Origin: GYS-P2D sp964489125
Lineage (GTDB): Bacteria > Bacteroidota > Bacteroidia > Chitinophagales > Saprospiraceae
DNA: 10,298 bases
Direction of reading: 5' to 3'
Assembly: GCA_964489125.1 (NCBI GenBank)
Contig: CAZAXY010000118.1
Location: 1-10,298, forward strand
The position numbers and the translations under genes were made by a program. Within the stretch, counting starts at the first letter, position 1; each line of letters begins with the position of its first letter. The notes beneath the pieces are model-generated. The model saw nothing but the letters and a program-made list of their open reading frames with translations. It was not told the DNA's origin and ran no database searches. Shown here in pieces: positions 1 to 5,564 of this stretch.

Positions 1-962
1 CGCCAGCTAGCTATAGCGGCGTCAATAGATACAATATCTCTCCTGACGGGCAGTATGCATGGCATAGTCACTCTGATGCCCTCACGCCTAACACGGTGAG
101 ATTAGTCAGCTTGCCCAATCATCAGGTGATATCTGATCAGGTCAGCAATGCCGCCTTCATCAATAAGCTCGGCACGCTGAATATGCCATCGGTCGAGTAT
201 CATCAAGTCACTACCGAAGACGGTATCACCATGGATGCCCGAATGATTAAGCCCCATGGATTCAACCCAGCGGAGCAATATCCCGTGATCTTCCATGTCT
301 ATGGTGAGCCCTGGGGTGCTGTTGCCAATGATCAGTTCATCGGCTTATGGCACATCCTGCTCTCGCAGCAGGGCTTTGTAATTATCAGCATTGACAATAG
401 AGGCACACCAACCCTCAAGGGGTCTGCCTGGCGCAAAAGTATCTATCGCAGCATTGGCACTATAAATGCTCAAGATCAAGGCAAGGCGGCACAGGAAATC
501 CTCAAACTATCCTATCTCGATGAATCGCGAGTGGGTGTATATGGCTGGAGCGGCGGGGGCTCGATGACCCTCAATATGCTATTTCAATTTCCAGATGTCT
601 ACCACGTAGGGATATCTGGAGCGCCAGTATCCTATCAATTGTATTACGACAACATCTATCAGGAGAGATATATGGGGCTCCCCCAAGAAAATGTGGAAGA
701 CTTCATCAATGGTTCGCCAGTAACACATGCTCACAAGCTCAAGGGCAAGCTATTATTAATACACGGAACAGGTGATGACAATGTACACTATCAGAACAGT
801 GAACGACTCATAAATGAGTTAATCAAGCATAATAAGCAATTTGACTTCATGCCCTATCCAAATCGCTCTCATGGAGCATATGAAGGTGCCAATACGGTGC
901 GCCATAAGCAACAGTTGATGTTTAATTACTTTAAGGAGCATCTGGCTAAACAAGCGGAATAA
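1..962 (+). CDS. S9B (DPP-IV-like) serine peptidase, 5'-truncated by window edge
   Basis: C-terminal 319 residues of a prolyl-oligopeptidase-clan peptidase, expected to release N-terminal dipeptides (often Xaa-Pro) from peptides in the periplasm or outside. The reading frame is open from base 3, so the GTG at 96 is not the start. The first visible residues (NISPDGQYAWHSHS) look like the last blade of the DPP-IV beta-propeller. The alpha/beta-hydrolase domain follows. It has the oxyanion-type motif HVYGEP, the nucleophile motif GWSGGGSM (Ser codon 549-551), the acid in HGTGDDNVH (Asp codon 774-776) and the His in NRSHG (codon 870-872), so the catalytic triad looks intact. Family members are about 700-850 residues, so over half the gene lies upstream. 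YGEP and GWSGGG replace the commoner YGGP and GWSYGG; I believe this is a normal bacterial variant. Exact specificity cannot be read, because the propeller Glu pair that binds the N-terminus is outside the window. A sulfatase gene follows after 45 bases on the same strand. Confidence 0.93.
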   Translation, partial: PASYSGVNRYNISPDGQYAWHSHSDALTPNTVRLVSLPNHQVISDQVSNAAFINKLGTLNMPSVEYHQVTTEDGITMDARMIKPHGFNPAEQYPVIFHVYGEPWGAVANDQFIGLWHILLSQQGFVIISIDNRGTPTLKGSAWRKSIYRSIGTINAQDQGKAAQEILKLSYLDESRVGVYGWSGGGSMTLNMLFQFPDVYHVGISGAPVSYQLYYDNIYQERYMGLPQENVEDFINGSPVTHAHKLKGKLLLIHGTGDDNVHYQNSERLINELIKHNKQFDFMPYPNRSHGAYEGANTVRHKQQLMFNYFKEHLAKQAE

Positions 963-1007
963 TGAATATCAATTACTATCTCAATAAGGTGCCACGCTTC
1001 ATAGCGA

Positions 1008-2444
1008 ATGAGTAAGATCTTTACCACTTTAACCGTTTTGTTTATCGGGATAATGATATCCTGTCGAACTCAGCAGCAAATCAACCCTGATGAATCACGC
1101 CCCAATGTCATTATAATCCTTACTGATGATCAGGGCTACGGAGATCTGGGTTGCTTTGGTGCTAATGATATATCAACACCTCATCTTGATAAATTGGGCA
1201 ACAATGGTCTAATCCTCACGGACTTTTATGCTGCGCAGGCCGTGTGCTCGGCCTCTAGAGCAGGGATATTAACGGGTTGCTATCCAAACCGGCTAGGCGT
1301 CCATGGTGCCTACATGCCCGACAGCCCACGGGGCTTGCATCCAGAGGAGACGACGATTGCCGAGATGCTCAAATCGGTGGGTTATAGTACTGGCATATTT
1401 GGCAAGTGGCATCTGGGCGATCATCCAGACTTTATGCCTTTGAATCAGGGATTTGATGAGTACTTTGGCATCCCTTACTCCAATGATATGTGGCCACTCC
1501 ATCCTCAGCAAGGCCCTATATTCGATTTCGACCCATTGCCGTTGTATCACAATCGCACTATCATTGATACTCTGACAGATCAATCTCTATTATCAACCCA
1601 GATTACGGAGCAGAGCGTTGACTTTATCACTCGCAACAAGGACGTGCCTTTCTTCGCTTATGTGGCCCATCCTCAACCGCATGTGCCGCTGTATGTTTCG
1701 GATAAGTTCAAGGGTAAATCTGAGCGCGGCATCTATGGTGATGTCATCATGGAAATAGATTGGTCCGTGGGCCAGATCGTTGATGCTTTACAAAAACAAC
1801 AAATACTAGATAACACCCTGATCATATTCACCTCTGATAATGGTCCATGGCTCAACTATGGCACCCACGCCGGAAGCGCATATCCCTTGCGAGAGGGCAA
1901 AGGAACAGCCTGGGAAGGTGGCCAGCGAGAGCCGACCATCATCCACTTTCCAAGTCAGATCGCAGGGGGTCGAATCCTTAATACTCCGATGATGAACATA
2001 GACATCTTACCGACGATCGCAGAAATAACTTCAGCCGTACTACCAAAAAGAACAATTGATGGGAAGAGCCTCTTGAATATCTGGCAAGGGAAAACCACTG
2101 AAACACCTCATGAGGCATACTATTACTACTATAAGCATAACGAATTGCATGGGGTCCGCTATAAAGATTGGAAACTCTACTTCCCGCATTCCTTTAGAAC
2201 ACTTAACGGCAGAACTGGAAAAACCGACGGCACGCCAGTAAACTACGATCAAGACACCCTAAGAACGATAGAACTCTATCAACTCTCTAACGATGTGAGT
2301 GAAACAACAGATGTTGCAGCACTGTATCCCGAGGTAATCGATACTATCTCAGCCTTAGCTGATGAGATGAGGCTTGAACTCGGGGACAACTTACTGGGAA
2401 TCAGTGGCCATGGTGTGCGGGAGTCTGGCTTCATAGAGCAGTAG
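1008..2444 (+). CDS. S1-family sulfatase (arylsulfatase type), lipoprotein
   Basis: A 478-residue formylglycine-dependent sulfatase that hydrolyses sulfate esters, probably on glycans or small aromatic sulfates. Residues 1-19 form a lipoprotein signal with lipobox IMISC (Cys19), so the enzyme should be membrane-anchored on the periplasmic or outer face. The N-terminal metal site is seen in LTDDQGYGD (Asp40, Asp41). The modification motif is C-S-A-S-R with Cys80 (codon 1245-1247), the residue converted to formylglycine. Further active-site signatures are FGKWHLG (Lys133, His135), HPQPHVPL (His225), TSDNG (Asp277, Asn278) and REGKG (Lys298). Length is normal for the family. Cys-type sulfatases need a maturase (FGE, or a radical-SAM anSME); none is in this window. 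ATG 1008 is chosen because it places the signal peptide at the N-terminus; no convincing Shine-Dalgarno precedes it, as is usual in Bacteroidota. The substrate is not identifiable from sequence alone. It is likely cotranscribed with the upstream peptidase. Confidence 0.95.
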   Translation: MSKIFTTLTVLFIGIMISCRTQQQINPDESRPNVIIILTDDQGYGDLGCFGANDISTPHLDKLGNNGLILTDFYAAQAVCSASRAGILTGCYPNRLGVHGAYMPDSPRGLHPEETTIAEMLKSVGYSTGIFGKWHLGDHPDFMPLNQGFDEYFGIPYSNDMWPLHPQQGPIFDFDPLPLYHNRTIIDTLTDQSLLSTQITEQSVDFITRNKDVPFFAYVAHPQPHVPLYVSDKFKGKSERGIYGDVIMEIDWSVGQIVDALQKQQILDNTLIIFTSDNGPWLNYGTHAGSAYPLREGKGTAWEGGQREPTIIHFPSQIAGGRILNTPMMNIDILPTIAEITSAVLPKRTIDGKSLLNIWQGKTTETPHEAYYYYYKHNELHGVRYKDWKLYFPHSFRTLNGRTGKTDGTPVNYDQDTLRTIELYQLSNDVSETTDVAALYPEVIDTISALADEMRLELGDNLLGISGHGVRESGFIEQ

Positions 2445-2448
2445 CAAT

Positions 2449-2469
2449 AATCTTTGCCTGCCGAAGATT
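2449..2469. terminator. Candidate bidirectional terminator hairpin between convergent genes
   Basis: An inverted repeat lies in the 26-base gap between the stop codons of the sulfatase (+) and the Dabb lipoprotein gene (-). The outer stem AATCTT/AAGATT (2449-2454 with 2464-2469) is extended inward by a T-G wobble and a G-C pair, leaving a 5-base loop (2457-2461). On the + strand it is followed by TTTCTACTT, a weak U-tract; on the - strand by TATTGC, with almost none. Its position supports a role in ending transcription from both sides. The short AT-rich stem and poor U-tracts make this a moderate call. Confidence 0.4.
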
Positions 2470-2470
2470 T

Positions 2471-2899
2471 CTACTTGACCCAATAATCGACTACAGTGAC
2501 GTCTTCGACATATGGAGCTATAAACTTGACGAAGGCCTGGTGGTCTGGATGAGGCAGGTATGCCTGTCGATCTTCCTCTGTGGCAAACGTCACAAGAAAG
2601 CAATGTGTCAGTCCTTTGGATCTCTCTTCTGGGCTGTTATTAATTCCCCACTCGAAGGAATGAATCGCCGGAATCTTATCCGCCAGGCTTGCAAAGGATT
2701 GTTCTATTTCCCCAATTATTTCTGCTGTCGCTTGATCGTTAAACTTGAATAGTACAACGTGACGTAGAAACTCCATAGGTATTATCTCTTCAGGCAAATC
2801 GGCTTCAACATCTGGCGTGGATGTTGACGTGCTAGTCTGATTACAGCCAATGATTAAACCGACTAGAAAGAATAAAGGATATAACCCGATTAATCTCAT
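2471..2899 (-). CDS. Dabb-domain (stress-responsive alpha/beta barrel) lipoprotein
   Basis: A 142-residue protein in two parts. Residues 1-19 are a lipoprotein signal with lipobox LIIGC (Cys19), followed by a Ser/Thr-rich and acidic linker to about residue 40. Residues 43-142 are a Dabb domain: it opens with FLRHVVLFKF, continues through THCFLVTFATEEDRQAY and the hallmark HPDHQAF, and closes with VEDVTVVDYWV. Dabb proteins are small dimeric ferredoxin-like barrels. A few are polyketide cyclases, but most have no known activity, so no reaction is assigned. A secreted, lipidated Dabb protein should sit at the membrane facing the periplasm or exterior. ATG 2899 is preferred. An in-frame TTG at 2905 would add two residues, and the choice does not affect the signal peptide. 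The gene begins 8 bases after the stop of the DM13/repeat gene (2 bases for the TTG start), strongly suggesting cotranscription and perhaps translational coupling. Confidence 0.9.
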   Translation of the reverse strand: MRLIGLYPLFFLVGLIIGCNQTSTSTSTPDVEADLPEEIIPMEFLRHVVLFKFNDQATAEIIGEIEQSFASLADKIPAIHSFEWGINNSPEERSKGLTHCFLVTFATEEDRQAYLPHPDHQAFVKFIAPYVEDVTVVDYWVK

Positions 2900-2907
2900 T
2901 CGCAAGG

Positions 2908-5346
2908 CTACTCTATGGAAGCAGAATCATTAAGATCCCCGATCTTAACTCCTATGAAGTTAAGATTTTCTACATTCTCCTCGGAGGGCCCCAATGCAAC
3001 ACTGGTCTGGACACCACTGCGTATTGTAGAAGTACTGAGATCAGCGTCCGATGGGATATAAATCCAGCTCGGTTGTCCATCAAATTCCGTCGTGAGGTTT
3101 AGGACTACTCGTTGTATACCTATCAGGTCTGCAGCAGAAATGGAACCATTATTATTCACATCTGCCGCAATCAATTGATACGGATCTGTGAACGACTGCA
3201 ATCCTAAGATGTGTCGTGTTACTAAAATGATATCTAGTGAGCTAACACCATTCGCTGCATTTACATTATTAGTTGGATTGACCGTTAAACTTACATCTGT
3301 AGGCAATTGATCAATACTAAATCGTCCTTGACTATCAGTTGTGGTCGATCTATTGCCAATATCCACACGAACATTACTAAGCGCTTCTCCTGCAGGGTTT
3401 GTAATGGTGCCACTCACCATGCGAGTAGAAGCAGGCATTGGGCAATTGCCTTTGCTCACAGTAAAAAATCCCGCACTCACTTGAGCGCAACCAGTAGCTG
3501 AAACAGATGATACGGCTGAGCCAACATTGGCTTGTAATGTACCATCAAAATGTACACCACGCACTCTTAAAGTTCCATTTCCTGAGCCTTCAAAATCGAA
3601 ACGATCATCTGACAATACTTGCATTATAATATCACGATCGTCGGTCAGAATATAGCTGTAATTTGCTCCTGGAGCTTCTCCGAGACTATTAGTAAATGAA
3701 ATTAAATCGGCGATACCATCAGTTGGGCAAATCGTTGTTTGCTGTGCACCTGTTGATGACGTTATTGTCGACGAGAGACATTCGAATGTCTCAACACATG
3801 ACTCTTTATTAATGGTCAAAAATGCCGTACTGCTAGAAAGCTGTACACAATCCGCAGCTGTGATCTGATTTATATTCCTGCCGACAACTGCATTTAAACC
3901 TCCTTGATAATGAACGCCAAAAACTCGTTGAGTTTCTAAGCCTGTATTATCAAAATTGAAGGTATTAGTATTCACTACTGCTTGAAGAATATTGCGATTA
4001 TCAGTTACCAAAAAAGAATAGTCCTGGCCAAGGGTGACATCAGTCAAGGATGTTCTCAATCCAATGTTATCAGCAATACCATCATCGATACATACTGTGA
4101 TCGTCTGCTGCCCTGTACTTTGAGATACCGTGCTTTCGAAGCACTCAGGTTCGGGCACAAAACATGATTCTTTATTGATAGTCAGAAATGCCGTACTGCT
4201 AGAAAGCTGTACACAATCAGAAGCAGTAATCTGATTAATATTTCTACCAATAACTGCATTTAAATTTCCTTGATAGTGGATGCCAAAAACTCGTTGGGTT
4301 TCTAAGCCTGTATTATCAAAATTGAAGGTGCTAGTATTCACTATAGCCTGTAGAATATTATTGTTGTTTGTGACCAAGAACGAATAATCTTGTCCAAGGG
4401 TAATGTCTGTTAAAGATGTTCTTAATCCAATATTATCGTCTATGCCATCATCAGTACATACAGTTATAGATCGCTGTCCTGTATTAGTTGTCACTGTGCT
4501 GGTAAGGCATTCTGGAACGAAACATGACTCTTTATTGATTCTTAGAAAGTTGGCCATACTGGATAATTGAAAGCAAGTATCCGCAGTGATCTCTGCAATC
4601 GGTCTACCAATAGTAAAATTCAACTCTCCACGATACTGAATGCCGAATACCAATTGAGTCTCTAAGCCCGTATCATCAAAATCAAACTCGAACTCATTGA
4701 TGACTTGTTGTAGATTTCGATTGGCATCTGTCAACAAGAAAGAATAGTCTTGCCCTAAGGTAACTTCGCTTAGTGTGGTTCTTAGCTCGGTGGGATCGGG
4801 TACTCCGTCATCTGTACATACAGTGATTTCTGCCACCCATGCTGTAGTAGCTGTGGCACTATCAAAGCACTCAACTTCTACTTCTTCCTCTTCTTCTTCA
4901 GGTTCTTCTGCTCCACCACCAGAGGTTGCACAGTCGAATGTTGAAAACTCACCGCTTCCCCATAATTGTCTAAATCTTTTACAATAGGTAACAACATGAC
5001 TAAAGTCCTCAATATTGATACCTGAAGGGAGTTCGAAAGTCAATGGTCCCGTGAAGGTCGTTGGTCCTAATATATCATCGAGTAAAAAAAGTTCTTCTCC
5101 CCCATTAGTGCCTGTTGCACTATTGCTCAGATAAATCCTTATATCCGGACCTGGTGAATATCGAAAGTCTGCACCCATTCTAAGCTGTACCCGACCATCA
5201 TCAAAGCGCTCTAAATAACAGGTTCCCGTATTAGTATATGGGCCATTGCCATTAAGTGACGCCATGCGTGTGCAATCTATCTCTTGTCCAAAAAGAAATG
5301 TTGCAAAAAATAGTAACGATACAGAAATAATAAATCTCATAGCCAT
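2908..5346 (-). CDS. Secreted DM13 / four-repeat / carboxypeptidase-regulatory-like / dockerin-like protein
   Basis: An 812-residue exported protein. Residues 1-20 are a signal peptide ending in FLFGQ. Residues about 30-137 resemble a DM13 domain: YSPGPDIRIYLS, a central Gly/Pro-rich turn, ELPSGINIEDFSHVV, then the typical conserved Cys in TYCKRF (Cys122). DM13 has been proposed to act in electron transfer, but its function is unproven. Residues 147-159 are a Glu-rich linker. Residues 160-635 are four tandem repeats of about 120 residues, each with four cysteines. Residues 643-691 (SGTITNPAGEALSNVRVDIG) form a carboxypeptidase-regulatory-like beta-sandwich. Residues 692-752 are dockerin-like, with LVTRHILG and ADVNNNGSISAADLIGIQR as a putative Ca-binding half. 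The tail ends in FIGVKIGDLN plus a few residues, and no type IX sorting domain follows. All 20 cysteines lie in the DM13 region (4) or the repeats (16), an even number consistent with disulfides. ATG 5346 is used; an in-frame ATG at 5340 is nearly as good. An adhesive or matrix role is plausible but inferred. Confidence 0.88.
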   Translation of the reverse strand: MAMRFIISVSLLFFATFLFGQEIDCTRMASLNGNGPYTNTGTCYLERFDDGRVQLRMGADFRYSPGPDIRIYLSNSATGTNGGEELFLLDDILGPTTFTGPLTFELPSGINIEDFSHVVTYCKRFRQLWGSGEFSTFDCATSGGGAEEPEEEEEEVEVECFDSATATTAWVAEITVCTDDGVPDPTELRTTLSEVTLGQDYSFLLTDANRNLQQVINEFEFDFDDTGLETQLVFGIQYRGELNFTIGRPIAEITADTCFQLSSMANFLRINKESCFVPECLTSTVTTNTGQRSITVCTDDGIDDNIGLRTSLTDITLGQDYSFLVTNNNNILQAIVNTSTFNFDNTGLETQRVFGIHYQGNLNAVIGRNINQITASDCVQLSSSTAFLTINKESCFVPEPECFESTVSQSTGQQTITVCIDDGIADNIGLRTSLTDVTLGQDYSFLVTDNRNILQAVVNTNTFNFDNTGLETQRVFGVHYQGGLNAVVGRNINQITAADCVQLSSSTAFLTINKESCVETFECLSSTITSSTGAQQTTICPTDGIADLISFTNSLGEAPGANYSYILTDDRDIIMQVLSDDRFDFEGSGNGTLRVRGVHFDGTLQANVGSAVSSVSATGCAQVSAGFFTVSKGNCPMPASTRMVSGTITNPAGEALSNVRVDIGNRSTTTDSQGRFSIDQLPTDVSLTVNPTNNVNAANGVSSLDIILVTRHILGLQSFTDPYQLIAADVNNNGSISAADLIGIQRVVLNLTTEFDGQPSWIYIPSDADLSTSTIRSGVQTSVALGPSEENVENLNFIGVKIGDLNDSASIE
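3091..3273 (-). other. Dockerin-like segment with one clear Ca-binding half
   Basis: Residues 692-752 contain two helix-loop units: NAANGVSSLDIILVTRHILG and ADVNNNGSISAADLIGIQR. The second has the D-x-N-x-N/G spacing of a dockerin-type calcium loop (Asp729, Asn731, Asn733) followed by an Ala-Asp-Leu helix start. The first keeps the helix but has lost most acidic ligands. No cohesin is present in the window. In Bacteroidota such segments usually occur without cellulosomes and probably act as a folded module next to the C-terminus. Confidence 0.7.
3274..3420 (-). other. Carboxypeptidase-regulatory-like domain
   Basis: Residues 643-691 read VSGTITNPAGEALSNVRV, then TTTDSQGRFSIDQLP, then SLTVNP. 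This is the usual order of the CarboxypepD_reg/CNA-B-like seven-stranded fold: a G-T/V-[IV] opening, G-x-[AP]-L-x-[ND]-V, T-D-x-x-G-x-[FY]. In Bacteroidota secreted proteins it commonly sits just before a dockerin-like or sorting region, as here. It is a structural spacer, not an enzyme. Confidence 0.8.
3442..4869 (-). repeat. Four tandem ~120-residue, four-cysteine coding repeats
   Basis: Units on the - strand are R1 4510-4869, R2 4144-4509, R3 3781-4143 and R4 3442-3780. Each contains four cysteines at matching positions (R1 Cys160, 177, 258, 275; R2 280, 297, 378, 395; R3 402, 419, 500, 517; R4 523, 540, 620, 635). Shared landmarks are TVCTDDG, LGQDYSFLVT, FNFDNTGLETQRVFG and INKESC. R2 and R3 are about 84% identical by hand count and share exact DNA runs with a constant 366-base offset: 33 bases at 3820-3852 and 4186-4218, and 32 bases at 3932-3963 and 4298-4329. 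R1 and especially R4 are more diverged, so R2/R3 look like the most recent duplication. From memory, the pattern C..DG-D-V..[ST]..Y..TD....I resembles repeats common in giant secreted Bacteroidota proteins; I know no named family for it. Confidence 0.92.
4870..4908 (-). repeat. Poly-glutamate linker, low-complexity GAA/GAG codons
   Basis: Residues 147-159 (EEPEEEEEEVEVE) join the DM13-like domain to the first repeat. The DNA is an imperfect run of GAA/GAG codons (CTTCTTCC-type on the + strand), a sequence prone to slippage, so its length may vary between strains. As protein it should be an extended, strongly acidic spacer. Confidence 0.85.
4936..5259 (-). other. DM13-like domain of the 812-residue secreted protein
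   Basis: Codons for residues about 30-137. The features supporting DM13 are the GTCYLERFDDGRVQLRM opening strand, the GPDIRIYLS motif, the LPSGINIEDFSHVVTYC segment with the near-invariant cysteine, and the final strand ending GSGEF. Cys25, Cys43, Cys122 and Cys139 bracket the domain. In animals DM13 accompanies DOMON and cytochrome b561-like redox domains; in bacteria it occurs in secreted or lipidated proteins of unknown role. The match is by eye, without a profile search. Confidence 0.75.
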
Positions 5347-5564
5347 GATTACTTATATACTATTCATAAACCAATAAAATGGTTGTCTGGAAGTTGACAA
5401 AGTCACAAATGAAAGATATGCTATTGAATCGCTCAATTAACATGGGGTAAATCAGTATTTAAATGGATGGAGATCCTCCATAACTGAGAATTTCTTTATA
5501 TCAGAACGTTTGCAAACTGATTTTGCTTAAAGAATCATCACTTTAACCTTATTAAGTGCAATGA
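5347..5564 (-). promoter_or_regulatory. 218-base gap upstream of the DM13/repeat gene
   Basis: AT-rich gap between the DUF5686 stop and the DM13/repeat gene start. It should hold the 3' end of the first transcript and possibly a promoter for the second. I searched by eye for the Bacteroidota promoter form (TTTG, spacer, TAnnTTTG) on the - strand and found no good match, and no Shine-Dalgarno before ATG 5346. Two small symmetric elements are present: a 6-bp stem with 3-base loop at 5467-5481 (ATGGAG/CTCCAT) and a perfect 10-base palindrome GTTTGCAAAC at 5508-5517. Neither has a proper U-tract. Confidence 0.3.

Noticed and set aside
96..98. GTG as the start of the peptidase gene
   Set aside because: The same frame is open back to base 3 and encodes a propeller-like segment, so the gene continues beyond the window.
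2540..2752. 70-codon frame on the + strand
   Set aside because: Lies entirely opposite the Dabb gene, which has a clear family match; no independent support.
2900..2905. TTG start at 2905 for the Dabb lipoprotein
   Set aside because: Possible, but the ATG two codons on gives the same signal peptide with a standard start; kept only as an alternative.
3442..4869. Regular repeats as a CRISPR or satellite array
   Set aside because: Period is about 120 codons, the reading frame is kept throughout and conserved cysteines align; these are protein-domain repeats.
4775..4987. Ser-rich 70-codon frame on the + strand
   Set aside because: It is the antisense shadow of the poly-Glu linker and flanking codons of the secreted protein.
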